Assembly: GCF_001552735.1 (NCBI RefSeq)
Contig: NZ_BCRT01000011.1
Coordinates: forward strand, 62,001-126,000
From: Sanguibacter suarezii NBRC 16159
GTDB taxonomy: Bacteria; Actinomycetota; Actinomycetes; Actinomycetales; Cellulomonadaceae
Direction: 5' to 3'
DNA length: 64,000 bases
Below are positions 38,530 to 47,852 of the stretch, piece after piece (the stretch's first letter is position 1; each line of letters starts with the position of its first letter). The translations under genes were made by a program, and so were the position numbers. Under the pieces are notes generated by a model that was given only the letters and a program-made list of their open reading frames with translations, did no database searches and was not told where the DNA came from.

Positions 38530-40152
38530 TCAGTCGAAGGTGTCGAAGATGACCTGCCCGGAGCGGACCGTCTGACGGCACGTGGGCAGGGCAGCCTCGA
38601 GGCTGAGGTCGGGCAGCAGCGGCGTCCCCGAGCGGGCGTCGGTGCTCCAGGAAGACAGCCCGGCTGCCTCGGACTGCACGCCCACGTGCTCGGAGGTCCA
38701 CACCGCCAGGTGCGCAGGGCTGCCTACCCGGATCTCCCCCGCACCGGTGTGGTCCAGCCCGGCCAGCCGCCAGCCACCGCGGGTCGCGGCTCGGAACGCC
38801 GCCCGTGCCGAGATCCGCTGCTCAGGGTTGTGGTGGTAGACGGCGGCCCGGACCCCGGCCCACGGGCTCAACGCCGTCACCGGTGCGTCGGACCCGAAGG
38901 CGGTAGGCACCCCGGCAGCGGCGATCGAGGCGAGCCGGTTCATCTGCCCGGCCCGCTCGGCTCCCAGCCGCCGCTCGTAGAGACCGCCCGGGCCACCCCA
39001 GGCCGCGTCGAAGGCGGGCTGCATGCTCAGGCCCACCCCGAGGGTCGCCAGCGTCGCCAGGGCGGCGTCGTCGAGCATCTCGGCGTGCTCGATGCGGTGA
39101 CCCAGGCGCCGCATGGCGCTGCGCTCCTGAGCAGCGGCCGCGACCAGGCCGGCCACCACCTCGTCGCCTGCGCGGTCGCCGATGACGTGGAAGCCGGCCT
39201 GCAGCCCGGCGGCCGTGACAGCGAGCACGTGCGCCTCGACGTCGGCGGCATCCAGGTAGAGCTGACCGCGGGTGCCGGGGGCGTCCGCGTACGGCTCGCG
39301 CAGGGCCGCCGAGCGGGCACCGAGGGACCCGTCCACGGACAGGTCACCGCCGATCCCGGTGAGCCCAGAGATCGCCGCAGCGAGGGAGCGGGCCTCCTCG
39401 ACCGTGCGGCACAGCTCCCCGCGGTAGCCCACCACGAGGGGGCGTCCGCTCGCCGGGTCGGCCGTCGCGGCGAGCAGCGCCGCCAGACCCTCCCGGGTAC
39501 CGGCCCCGGGGGTGCTGTTCTCGTGCACCGCGACCACGCCGCGAGCCGCCGCCTCGCGCAGCACGGCATCGGCCATCTGAGCCTGGCGCGCCGCGTCCAC
39601 GCGGCGAGCCACGGCCCGCGCTGCGGTGTGCGCCTCCCCGCGCACGACGCCGTCCGGGGCCCAGCCGGGCAGGGCGTCCAGACCTGCAAGCTCGGTCAGC
39701 CGGCTGGAGACCACCGCGCAGTGCAGGTCGACCCGGGCGGCGTAGACCGGCGCTCCCCCGCACACGGCGTCGAGGTCGGCCGCGGTGAGCGGCCGGGCGT
39801 CGGCCCAGGCGGTCTCGTCCCACCCGTGGGCGAGCAGCGGGCCGTCGGCGCTGCGGTGAGTGGCAGCCCGCTGGGCGAGCGCCTCCAGCGCGGCAGCCCG
39901 TGACGGCACCTGCGACAGGTCGAGGCCGGTCTGGGTGAAGGCCTCCTCGAGCAGGTGGACGTGGGCGTCGACGAAGCCGGGAGCCACCAGCGCCCCGTCC
40001 AGGTCGACCACCCGGGTGGCGCGGGCGGCCAGACCGTCCGCAGTGTCGTTCGCCCCGATCCAGGTGACGACCCCGTCGTCGACCAGCAGGGCCTCGGCGA
40101 AGGGGTCCGTCGGGGAGTGGATGATGCCGTTGCGGTACAGGATCGAAGTCAC
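38530..40152 (-). CDS. Metal-dependent amidohydrolase, YtcJ-like
   Basis: A 540-residue amidohydrolase-superfamily enzyme: metal-binding GFVDAHVHLLE near residue 65, a His in GFHVIGDRAGDEV, RIEHAEML, and the catalytic Asp in FGSDAPVTALSPW. This is the YtcJ/LAF3 group; substrate unknown. The GTG at 40152 lies six bases after TACAGT, suggesting leaderless transcription; a GTG at 40173 is in frame. Follows helY on the same strand after about 50 bases. Confidence 0.85.
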   Translation of the reverse strand: MTSILYRNGIIHSPTDPFAEALLVDDGVVTWIGANDTADGLAARATRVVDLDGALVAPGFVDAHVHLLEEAFTQTGLDLSQVPSRAAALEALAQRAATHRSADGPLLAHGWDETAWADARPLTAADLDAVCGGAPVYAARVDLHCAVVSSRLTELAGLDALPGWAPDGVVRGEAHTAARAVARRVDAARQAQMADAVLREAAARGVVAVHENSTPGAGTREGLAALLAATADPASGRPLVVGYRGELCRTVEEARSLAAAISGLTGIGGDLSVDGSLGARSAALREPYADAPGTRGQLYLDAADVEAHVLAVTAAGLQAGFHVIGDRAGDEVVAGLVAAAAQERSAMRRLGHRIEHAEMLDDAALATLATLGVGLSMQPAFDAAWGGPGGLYERRLGAERAGQMNRLASIAAAGVPTAFGSDAPVTALSPWAGVRAAVYHHNPEQRISARAAFRAATRGGWRLAGLDHTGAGEIRVGSPAHLAVWTSEHVGVQSEAAGLSSWSTDARSGTPLLPDLSLEAALPTCRQTVRSGQVIFDTFD

Positions 40153-40200
40153 CGCACGACTGTATGCCACCACCGCCCGCCACCACCGCAGAGGGGGCTG

Positions 40201-43110
40201 CTAGACGCTCGAGTACGCCACCACGCCCCGGCGCAGCGCCTCGATGGCCTGGTCGGCTGTGCCGCGCATGCGTTGGTCGGGTGCCGCCTTGGTCAGCTGG
40301 CCCAGCACGTCGATGATCTGCTTGCACCACCGCACGAAGTCACCGGCAGCCAGATCGGTGTCCTTGAGCACCACGTCGAGGCTGCGTCCCGACGCCCACC
40401 GGTGGACCGCCTCCACGAGGCCGAAGTCCAGCGCCCCGGTCGACTCCAGCCGGTGCGCGGCCTCGAGGTCGTCCAGGCGGGACCACACCCGGACCGTCTC
40501 GTCCAGCGCGAGGGCCAAGGTGCCCGCAGGGCCCCCGGGAACCCGCGGCTCGCCGTCACCCTCGTCGCGGCGGGCGGAGTACACGACCGTGGACACCGCC
40601 GCGGCCAGCGCCGCCGCGTCCAGGCCCTCCCACACCTTGAGCCGCAGGCACTCCGCGAGCAGCAGGTCGCTCTCGGCGTACAGCCGGCGCAGCGCCGCTC
40701 CGGGAGCGGTCACCACGAGCTCACCCTCACCGTTGCGCTCGAGGTAGCCCAGGATGCTGAGCACCTCGCAGATCCGGTCGAAGACCTTGGCGATCGACCC
40801 GGTCCGTCCCTCGATCCGGCGCATCAGCGCCCGGTGCTCGGCGTCGAGCTTGGACCAGCGGTTCGCCCACCGGGCGTGGTCCTCACGGTCGGGGCAGGAG
40901 TGGCACGGGTGCGCCCGCAACGCGGTCATCAGCCGCGCCAGCTCCTTGTCCTGCCCGGCGGCGTGACGCACCCCGCGCCCACCCCGGCCCGGCGACGTGC
41001 CACCGCCACCGGACTCACCCAGCTCGCTCACCGCTCCGCGCAGCTGCGCGGCCAGCTCGCGGCGCGCTGCGGGGTTGCGTGCGTTGAAGGACTTGGGGAT
41101 GCGCACCGCGCCCACCGTCTCCACCCCGTGCGGGACGTCAGCCAGCGTGAGCTTCTTCACCTGGCGCTCGCTGCTCAGCACGGTGGGGCGGGGACCGTCG
41201 AAGCCGGTGTCGTGCCCAGGGTCGAGCACGATCGCGTACCCGGCGCGACGCCCGGACGGGATCTCGATGACGTCCCCACGCTGCAACGAGGTCAGCGAGG
41301 CGATGACCGCCGACCGCCGCTCCCCCGACGCCCGCTTGGCCAGCTCCCCCTCGCGGGCGCTGATCGCCCGCCGCAGCCGCATGTACTCCGCGAAGTCACC
41401 CTTGTCGCAGCGCATCGCCTCGGCGTACCCGTCGAGGGCCTCGGAGTTCGCAGCCGCCTGCTTGGCCAGCCCCACCACACCGCGGTCGGCCTGGAACTGC
41501 GCGAAGCTCGTCTCCAGGATCTCCCGTGCGCGCTCGCGGCCCACCTGCGAGACGAGGTTGACGGCCATGTTGTAGGTCGGGGCGAAGCTCGAGCGCAGCG
41601 GGTACAGCCGCTTGGACGCCAGCCCGGCCAGCGCCACAGGGTCGAGCCCTGGGTGGTCCACGACCACGGCGTGCCCCTCGATGTCGATCCCGCGCCGCCC
41701 GGCGCGCCCGGTCAGCTGGGTGTACTCCCCGGGGGTGAGGTCCACGTGGTTGGACCCGTCCCACTTGACGAGCTTCTCCAGCACGACGGACCGGGCCGGC
41801 ATGTTGATCCCCAGCGCCAGCGTCTCGGTCGCGAAGACCACCTTGACCAGACCAGCGCTGAACAGCTGCTCCACCGTCTCCTTGAACAGCGGCAGCATGC
41901 CCGCGTGGTGGGCGGCCACACCGCGGGTGAGGGCGTCCAGCCAGCCCCAGTACCCCAGGACCGCCAGGTCCTCCGACGGGATGGCGGCGCAGCGCTCCTC
42001 GACGATCTCGCGGATCTGAGCCTCCTGCGCGGGGGTGGTCAGACGCAGCCCCGCGCCCAGGCACTGAGCGACCGCACCCTCGCAGCCGGCCCGGGAGAAG
42101 ATGAAGTAGATGGCCGGCAGCAGCCCCGCCCGGTCCAGACCGTCCACCACGGCGAACCGCGGCGGTCCGCGGCGCCCGGAGTGCTGAGCCACCGCGGGCG
42201 CGCCACCGGACCCGGACCCGGTGTACCCGCCTCGGCCACCACGCCCCCGTCCACCGCCGCGTCCGCCACGCCCGCCGTAGCCGCCGCCACCGGAGCCCCG
42301 GAAGGCGTCGCTCTGGCGCATCACGGCGAGCAGGTCCGGGTTGATGGGCGGGTTGGTGCCCGGGTCGGTCGGGTCGACCGTGTGCGCGTACAGGTCGAGG
42401 ATCCCCCCGGGGTGGGTGCCGCGTCCGGCCACCACGACGTGCTGGGACAGCGGCACCGGGCGGTGCTCGCTCACCACCACGGCCGTGTCCCCGCGCACCA
42501 TCTCCAGCCAGTCCCCGAACTCCTCGGCGTTGGAGACGGTCGCTGACAGCGAGACGAGCTGCACGTCCGGGGCGAGGTGGATGATCACCTCTTCCCAGAC
42601 CGCCCCGCGGAACCGGTCCGCCAGGTAGTGGACCTCGTCCATGACGACGTAGCCCAGCCCGTCCAGCGTCGGGGAGCCCGCGTAGAGCATGTTGCGCAGC
42701 ACCTCGGTGGTCATGACGACGACGGGAGCCTCACCGTTGATCGTCGTGTCACCGGTGAGCAGGCCCACGGAGTCGGTGCCGTAGCGGCGCACCAGGTCGG
42801 TGTACTTCTGGTTGCTCAGGGCCTTGATCGGTGTGGTGTAGAACGCCTTGCGCCCGGTGCTCACCGCCAGGTGGACGGCGAACTCCCCCACGATGGTCTT
42901 GCCGGCCCCGGTGGGGGCAGCCACGAGCACGCCCTGCCCACGCTCCAGCGCAGCGCACGCCTCCACCTGGAAGTCGTCGAGGGCGAAGTCCAGGGAGGAG
43001 CGGAACTCCTCGAGCTGAGGTCCGGACTGTGCGGCGCGCTCACGGAAGCGGCGGTAGCGCTCCGACGGGGAGAGAGCGTCAGGATCGGTGCGGTCTGCGC
43101 GGGAAGCCAT
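40201..43110 (-). CDS. helY: Ski2/Mtr4-like DExH RNA helicase HelY
   Basis: A 969-residue helicase. Motifs: Walker A AAPTGAGKTIVGEFA, motif II VVMDEVHYL, SAT as VSLSATVSN, and QLTGRAGRRGID. After the helicase core come a beta-rich insert and the C-terminal DSHCT-like helical domain. An unusual Gly/Arg-rich insertion ([17 protein letters not shown]) lies near residues 275-300 between the two RecA domains. By synteny with tatC it is HelY (Rv2092c in M. tuberculosis). Probable role in RNA processing or decay. Confidence 0.92.
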   Translation of the reverse strand: MASRADRTDPDALSPSERYRRFRERAAQSGPQLEEFRSSLDFALDDFQVEACAALERGQGVLVAAPTGAGKTIVGEFAVHLAVSTGRKAFYTTPIKALSNQKYTDLVRRYGTDSVGLLTGDTTINGEAPVVVMTTEVLRNMLYAGSPTLDGLGYVVMDEVHYLADRFRGAVWEEVIIHLAPDVQLVSLSATVSNAEEFGDWLEMVRGDTAVVVSEHRPVPLSQHVVVAGRGTHPGGILDLYAHTVDPTDPGTNPPINPDLLAVMRQSDAFRGSGGGGYGGRGGRGGGRGRGGRGGYTGSGSGGAPAVAQHSGRRGPPRFAVVDGLDRAGLLPAIYFIFSRAGCEGAVAQCLGAGLRLTTPAQEAQIREIVEERCAAIPSEDLAVLGYWGWLDALTRGVAAHHAGMLPLFKETVEQLFSAGLVKVVFATETLALGINMPARSVVLEKLVKWDGSNHVDLTPGEYTQLTGRAGRRGIDIEGHAVVVDHPGLDPVALAGLASKRLYPLRSSFAPTYNMAVNLVSQVGRERAREILETSFAQFQADRGVVGLAKQAAANSEALDGYAEAMRCDKGDFAEYMRLRRAISAREGELAKRASGERRSAVIASLTSLQRGDVIEIPSGRRAGYAIVLDPGHDTGFDGPRPTVLSSERQVKKLTLADVPHGVETVGAVRIPKSFNARNPAARRELAAQLRGAVSELGESGGGGTSPGRGGRGVRHAAGQDKELARLMTALRAHPCHSCPDREDHARWANRWSKLDAEHRALMRRIEGRTGSIAKVFDRICEVLSILGYLERNGEGELVVTAPGAALRRLYAESDLLLAECLRLKVWEGLDAAALAAAVSTVVYSARRDEGDGEPRVPGGPAGTLALALDETVRVWSRLDDLEAAHRLESTGALDFGLVEAVHRWASGRSLDVVLKDTDLAAGDFVRWCKQIIDVLGQLTKAAPDQRMRGTADQAIEALRRGVVAYSSV

Positions 43111-43131
43111 GCCTCCAGCCTAGGTGCCTGG

Positions 43132-44106
43132 TCAGACGAGCACGCGCAGAGCACCCGGGTGGACCTGCACACGCAGCGGGACCGGACCGATGACCTCACC
43201 GTCGGCGAAGGCCACAGGCGGGAAGGCCCCAACACCCGTCGGCTCGATGATGACGACGGAGGTGCGCTCGGTGCTCACAGCGCGGTGGCGCACGTGGGTG
43301 CCGCGGTACATGCCAGGGAAGAGGGCGAGGATGGCGCGCTTGGACAGTGCGCTCGCGGACACGAGATCGAGCTGGCCGTCGTCGACGAGAGCGTCCGGGG
43401 CGATGCGGACCCCGCCGCCGAAGTGCGAGGAGCTGGCCACCGCGACGACGGTCCCCACGAGGTCGCGGGTGCCCGCATCGGTGGTGAGACGGTAGCCGTA
43501 GGGGGTGAAGCCGCGCAGGCAGCCCAGGACAGCGCGGACGTACTTGGCCGGCCCGGAGGGCCAGCGGTAGGTGTTGGCCCGGGCGTTGACCGCCGCGTCC
43601 AGGCCCACCGAGAGGACGCCGGCGAACCAGGACCCGCCCCAGGTCTCGCCGTCGGGCGACTGGGCTCCGGCGACGTACGGGGCGACGTGCACGGCGTCGA
43701 CCGCGCGGGGCGGATGGCCCAGCGCGACGACGATGCGGGCCACCGCAGCCTCGACGCGGTGGGCGGGCAGCCCGAGCACGCGGGCGAAGTCGTTCCCCGA
43801 CCCTGCGGCGACGATCGCCAGCGGGGTGGGCGTGCCCACCACCGCATTCACCCCGAGGTGGACCATCCCGTCCCCGCCGACGACGACGAGGGCGGCGAGC
43901 CCGTCGATCGCGGCGCCCCGAGCCCGGGCGAGGGCGTCGGCGACCGACTCCCCCGAGAGCTCGAGCACCTCGACGCCGGCCTCGCGCAACAGCTGTGCGG
44001 TGCGGCGCCCGGCTGCCCGGCCGCGGCCCTGTCCGGCTGTGGGGTTGACGACCAGGCCGACGCGCGCAGGCGCACCGGAGACGGCGCAGTGGTCAGGTGG
44101 TGTCAC
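43132..44106 (-). CDS. Diacylglycerol/lipid kinase family protein (DagK/YegS-like)
   Basis: A 324-residue lipid kinase: VGLVVNPTAGQGRGR near the N-terminus, ATP-binding VVVGGDGMVH, and IVAAGSGNDFARVLGLP. The C-terminal half is beta-rich with FADGE at the end. GTG start three bases after the tatC stop, so it is cotranscribed with tatAC and helY. Substrate could be diacylglycerol or another membrane lipid. Confidence 0.88.
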   Translation of the reverse strand: MTPPDHCAVSGAPARVGLVVNPTAGQGRGRAAGRRTAQLLREAGVEVLELSGESVADALARARGAAIDGLAALVVVGGDGMVHLGVNAVVGTPTPLAIVAAGSGNDFARVLGLPAHRVEAAVARIVVALGHPPRAVDAVHVAPYVAGAQSPDGETWGGSWFAGVLSVGLDAAVNARANTYRWPSGPAKYVRAVLGCLRGFTPYGYRLTTDAGTRDLVGTVVAVASSSHFGGGVRIAPDALVDDGQLDLVSASALSKRAILALFPGMYRGTHVRHRAVSTERTSVVIIEPTGVGAFPPVAFADGEVIGPVPLRVQVHPGALRVLV

Positions 44107-44109
44107 GGG

Positions 44110-44934
44110 TCAGACGTCGTACCCGGCGACTTCTTCGTCGAAGGCTGCCTGTCGCTTGTCCACCCGGCGGTCGTGCAGGATGCAGACTCCGAGGGCGACG
44201 AAGTACAGCAGACAGATGGGCAGGGCGACGAGGATCATCGTCAGCGCATCCGGGGTGGGGGTCATGATCGCCGCGAAGGTGAAGGCGACCACGATCGCCC
44301 ATCGCCAGCCCTTGGCCCACGTGTCGGCCCGCACCAGGCCGAGGAAGTTCACCGCGACCATGAGGACGGGCATGACGAAGGCGAGGCCGAAGGCCACGAG
44401 CAGGCGCATGACGAAGCTCAGGTAGGTCTGGGCGTCCTGGAAGTTCGTGGAGTCGGTCGGCAGGAAGTCGGTGAGGATCCGCACGGCGTGCGGCAGCACG
44501 AGCCAGGCCATCCCGGCGCCGGCGGCGAAGAGCGGGACCGCTGCTCCGATGAACCCGACGGTGTAGCGCTTCTCCTTGCCCGTCAGCCCCGGGGTGATGA
44601 ACGCCCACAGCTGGTAGAGCCACCACGGGCTGGTGATGATGAATCCGACGAAGAACGAGACCTTGAACTTCATGTCCAGCGCAGCGCCGGGCGCCCCGAA
44701 GTTGATCGAGGCGAGCTGGTTGCGGCGCGCGGCCGCGTCCAGGATCGGCTGCTGGAGCAGGTGGAAGACCTGGTCGTAGAGGAACCACCCGCCGACAGCG
44801 CCGATGACGATGCCCAGCGCACCGAGGAAGAGTCGCTTGCGCAGCTCGAGCAGGTGCCCGCGCAGCGACATCCTCCCCTTCGCGGCCAGTCGTTCCGCGC
44901 GCTGCTCGGACTTCGACTTCGAGCCGTTCGCCAC
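44110..44934 (-). CDS. tatC: Sec-independent protein translocase TatC
   Basis: Signal-peptide-binding core of the twin-arginine translocase. 274 residues with six transmembrane helices; conserved LRGHLLELRKRLFLGALG, FKVSFFVGFIITSPWWLYQLWAFITPGLT-type segments, and the cytoplasmic loop residues of the family. Starts two bases after tatA, on the same strand. A charged C-terminus (DKRQAAFDEEVAGYDV) is typical of actinobacteria. Confidence 0.95.
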   Translation of the reverse strand: MANGSKSKSEQRAERLAAKGRMSLRGHLLELRKRLFLGALGIVIGAVGGWFLYDQVFHLLQQPILDAAARRNQLASINFGAPGAALDMKFKVSFFVGFIITSPWWLYQLWAFITPGLTGKEKRYTVGFIGAAVPLFAAGAGMAWLVLPHAVRILTDFLPTDSTNFQDAQTYLSFVMRLLVAFGLAFVMPVLMVAVNFLGLVRADTWAKGWRWAIVVAFTFAAIMTPTPDALTMILVALPICLLYFVALGVCILHDRRVDKRQAAFDEEVAGYDV

Positions 44935-44936
44935 GC

Positions 44937-45260
44937 CTATACCTTCGGCGGAGCGGTGCTCTCAGACGAAGCGCTGGGAGCAGGGTCGCCGGGCTGGGCG
45001 GCGGCCGGTGGTGTCACGACAGGGGTCACCGGGGCGACGGGGATCACCGGCGGGACGGGGGCGACAGGGGCGACGGGTGCGACGGGTGCGGCCTTCGCCA
45101 CGGGTGCGTCGTCGTCCTCCTGGAGCTCCTTGATCTCCTTCTTGAAGATCTTCAGTGACTGTCCCACGCTCTTGGCGAGGTCGGGGAGACGCTTCGCGCC
45201 GAACAGCAGCAGGACGACGACGAGCAAAACAATCCAGTGCCAGGGCCTCATGGCGCCCAT
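44937..45260 (-). CDS. tatA: Twin-arginine translocase subunit TatA
   Basis: A 107-residue protein: one transmembrane helix (WHWIVLLVVVLLLFGAKRLP), the FGxKRLPxL hinge, an amphipathic helix, and a long Pro/Val/Ala repeat tail (PVAPVAPVAP) beyond residue 55. The ATG at 45260 has GGAGG six bases upstream; frames to 45371 add sequence without family match. A promoter and palindrome lie 115-160 bases upstream. Confidence 0.94.
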   Translation of the reverse strand: MGAMRPWHWIVLLVVVLLLFGAKRLPDLAKSVGQSLKIFKKEIKELQEDDDAPVAKAAPVAPVAPVAPVPPVIPVAPVTPVVTPPAAAQPGDPAPSASSESTAPPKV

Positions 45261-45374
45261 AGGATCCTCCAGGTGCGGTGGTGTTGGTTCAATGGTAGTT
45301 CGGTTGACTCCTGCGCAGGGTACCTGTGCGTGATGAACGAACGGTGCACCGGGCGGTGAACGTCGCCTCATCGT

Positions 45375-45417
45375 CGAAGCGCTTCGCCTATTGTGTCCTA
45401 CCGCTCTCCCCTGTCAA
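45375..45417 (-). promoter_or_regulatory. tatA promoter (TTGACA-N16-CACAAT) with palindrome at the start site
   Basis: On the minus strand TTGACA (45417-45412) and CACAAT (45395-45390) are 16 bases apart. A perfect palindrome CGAAGCGCTTCG (45375-45386) covers the expected start of transcription and could be an operator. Confidence 0.5.
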
Positions 45418-45495
45418 GGTGCCCGCCCCGGACTGAGCCATCGACACGCATCGATGCAGTGGCGTGGCGGTGGTGGCACCGCGGTGATCCGGCGG

Positions 45496-45819
45496 CTACA
45501 GGTCGATCCGGCGCCACCGCTCGTAGCGGTCGGCGTGGCCCGCCCGGCGCGCTGCCGCGCGGCTGCGGCGCAGCCGGCGTCGCTCGGCGACGCGCTCGGC
45601 CTCGTCGTGGGGGTCGCTGAAGACGGTGACCGGTCGCGGGGTGGTGGCCGGCCCGGCTGCGGTGAGCTCGTCGACGCGCACGGACATCCGCTCGAGCGCC
45701 TGGCTCAGGCCCGTGCCGGCGCGCAGCATCACCTTGAGGCGACGCCACAGGTCACGACCGAGGAAGAACGCGCCGACACCCGCGCCGAGGACAAGTGCGC
45801 ACCAGATCCAGAACCACAT
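45496..45819 (-). CDS. Small membrane-anchored hypothetical protein
   Basis: A 107-residue protein with one N-terminal transmembrane helix (MWFWIWCALVLGAGVGAFFL) and a basic, Arg-rich C-terminal half (RRLRRSRAAARRAGHADRYERW). Small proteins of this kind occur between pafC and tatA in related actinobacteria. No function known. Confidence 0.7.
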   Translation of the reverse strand: MWFWIWCALVLGAGVGAFFLGRDLWRRLKVMLRAGTGLSQALERMSVRVDELTAAGPATTPRPVTVFSDPHDEAERVAERRRLRRSRAAARRAGHADRYERWRRIDL

Positions 45820-45828
45820 CTGCCCAGC

Positions 45829-46791
45829 CTACGCATCCAGGGCGGCGTAGGCGTCCAGCGCGGCGCGGGCCGCGGTGACCACGTCCTCGCGCAGCTCGGC
45901 CGGACGGACCGAGCGGACGTGGCGGGCGTGGCGCAGCAGCAGGTGCCGCAGCCACAGGGGGTTGGCCACCCGGACGGCCGCGGCGAAGGTCCCGTCGTCG
46001 AGGTTGACGACCTTCTCGACCGGGATCTGCTCGGCGATCCAGCGCGCCTGGCTCGACAGCACGAGCTCGGCGACGGTATCCCCCGCCGGACGGTAGTCGC
46101 CGGGGGTGCTCAGCGGTTCGTCGTGCTCGACAGGGTCGTCCAGGACCTCCGCCCGCAGGATGCGGTCGGTGCGGAAGGTGCGCTGGTCCTGGGCGCTGTG
46201 GCACCAGGCGTGCAGGTAGGTGAAGGTGTCCGAGGGCAGCAGGCGGAAGGGGTCCACCACGCGGCTGGAGGTGACGTCGGAGGCGTTGACGTACTCGATG
46301 CGCAGCTGGCGCCGTGCTGTGAGCGCGGTGCGCACGGCGGCGAGCACAGGTGGGGTCGCGTCGACCCGCAGCCGCACGTCCAGGGCTGAGGCGGCGTCGC
46401 CCGAGGCGAGGGTGAGCTTGGTCAGGGCGGACTCGATGACGGCGGCCTGCTGGTGGTCCCCCGACTCCGCGACCACCTCGGCGAGGGCCCGCAGCGCGGC
46501 GATGAGCGCGATGCCCTCGCGGGTGCCCAGGCGCAGCGGCCGGGTCATCCCGCGGGCTTCGGTCAGGTGCACCACGCCGCGGTCGTAGGAGTCGGCGTCG
46601 AAGTCGATGAGGTCCTGCGGCCAGTAGCCGGGGGTCCCGGAGATCCACAGGGTGTCCACGTCAGCGAGGATCTGCTGCGGGGTGACCGAGAAGTGCCGGG
46701 CGAGCTCGGCGACCGGCACCGGTCCGGACACCTCGAGGAAGGACACGAGCGCGACGAGGCGCACGAAGCGTTCGGTGGCGCGTTCAGACAT
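45829..46791 (-). CDS. pafC: WYL-domain regulator PafC
   Basis: A 320-residue transcription factor: N-terminal winged helix (ERFVRLVALVSFLEVSGPVPVAELARHF), WYL domain (LRIEYVNASDVTSSRVVDPFRL, YLHAWCHSAQDQRTFRTDRI) and WCX C-terminal extension. With PafB it forms the heterodimer controlling the RecA-independent DNA-damage response in mycobacteria. It overlaps the pafB stop by eight bases. Confidence 0.92.
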   Translation of the reverse strand: MSERATERFVRLVALVSFLEVSGPVPVAELARHFSVTPQQILADVDTLWISGTPGYWPQDLIDFDADSYDRGVVHLTEARGMTRPLRLGTREGIALIAALRALAEVVAESGDHQQAAVIESALTKLTLASGDAASALDVRLRVDATPPVLAAVRTALTARRQLRIEYVNASDVTSSRVVDPFRLLPSDTFTYLHAWCHSAQDQRTFRTDRILRAEVLDDPVEHDEPLSTPGDYRPAGDTVAELVLSSQARWIAEQIPVEKVVNLDDGTFAAAVRVANPLWLRHLLLRHARHVRSVRPAELREDVVTAARAALDAYAALDA

Positions 46792-47818
46792 CGTCGTCTC
46801 CGGGTGGGGTCAGGGGCAGTGCGGCCGCTGCGCGCAGCCGCTCCAGGACGTGCTCGCGCAGCTCGGGCGGGTCCAGGACGAGGACGGCCTCGCCGTAGCC
46901 GGCGACCTCGTCGGCCAGCGCCTGGGTGGAGGTGTAGGGCACCGCGACGAGCTCGCGGTCGGCGACGGCGCGAGCCAGGCGGGGGTCGTCGGGGGCTGGG
47001 GCGTGGGCGCTCCCCCGGGCTCGCAGCGCGCTGGCGCGCTCGGGGCGCAGGGCGAGCAGCGCCTGGCGCACCGGAGCCAGCGGCGTCCCGCTGATGAGGG
47101 CGTCGACGTCGATGTCGGCCGGTGCGGTGAAGGCGCCCTGCGCCCCCACGGTCTTGACCGGACCCTCGATCCGGGTGAGGCGGAAGGCGCGGGCGGCGTC
47201 GCGGTCGCGGTCGTGGCCGAGCAGGTACCAGCCGCCGTCGCGCACGGCCACCTTCCACGGCTCCACGGTGCGCCGGCGCACCTGACCGGTGCTCGCCGCG
47301 CGGTAGGTGAAGACGACGACGCGGCGGGCCAGGATCGCCTCGAGCAGCGGTTCGTAGGCGGCTGAGACCGACCGGACCCGTGGGGCCAGGCCGGCGACGG
47401 CGTCGGCGGCCTCCCCGGCGGCGCCGGTGTCCATCTCCCCGGCCGAGCGGAGCTTGGTCAGCGCCCGGGTGGTGTCGACCGCCACCGTGGCGTCCTGCCA
47501 GAACTGCGCGGCCAGGGAGAGGACGCCCAGCTCGGCCGGGGTGAGGTTGACCTCGTCCAGGGCGTAGGAGTCCTTGTCGATGCGGTAGCCGATCTCCTCG
47601 GAGTGCCCGCCGGTCTCCACCGTGATGATGGGGACGCCGAGGTCACGCAGGGCATCTTTGTCCCGCTCGAACATGCGTTCGAAGGCCTCGGGTGAGGCGG
47701 TCGTGTCATAGCCGGCGACGGACGTGCGGATCTCGTCCTTGGTCATCCGCGCACCGGTGTTCATGAGCGCGATGACAAGGTTGAGCAGGCGGGCCGCGGG
47801 CGAGGTGAGAGGAGGCAT
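46784..47818 (-). CDS. pafB: WYL-domain regulator PafB
   Basis: A 344-residue paralogue of PafC: winged helix (SPAARLLNLVIALMNTGARMTKDEI, RMFERDKDALRDLGVPI), WYL domain (RRVVVFTYRAAS, RTVEPWKVAVRDGGWYLLGHDRD) and WCX extension. The ATG at 47818 is seven bases after a TAGCGT -10, with only AGGA between, so the message is probably leaderless. Divergent from the DUF3866 gene. Confidence 0.92.
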   Translation of the reverse strand: MPPLTSPAARLLNLVIALMNTGARMTKDEIRTSVAGYDTTASPEAFERMFERDKDALRDLGVPIITVETGGHSEEIGYRIDKDSYALDEVNLTPAELGVLSLAAQFWQDATVAVDTTRALTKLRSAGEMDTGAAGEAADAVAGLAPRVRSVSAAYEPLLEAILARRVVVFTYRAASTGQVRRRTVEPWKVAVRDGGWYLLGHDRDRDAARAFRLTRIEGPVKTVGAQGAFTAPADIDVDALISGTPLAPVRQALLALRPERASALRARGSAHAPAPDDPRLARAVADRELVAVPYTSTQALADEVAGYGEAVLVLDPPELREHVLERLRAAAALPLTPPGDDDV

Positions 47819-47825
47819 CGGTCCT

Positions 47826-47845
47826 ACGCTAGCGTCGAGTAGCGT
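47826..47845. promoter_or_regulatory. Back-to-back leaderless promoters of pafB and the DUF3866 gene
   Basis: TAGCGT occurs on the minus strand at 47831-47826, seven bases before the pafB ATG, and on the plus strand at 47840-47845, seven bases before the GTG at 47853. The whole divergent region between start codons is only 34 bases, so the two polymerase footprints must overlap. Confidence 0.6.
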
Positions 47846-47852
47846 TGACGCC

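Noticed and set aside
39955-45333. Plus-strand frames of 863 and 918 codons
   Set aside because: They are antisense to the amidohydrolase, helY, dagK, tatC and tatA and show no domain.
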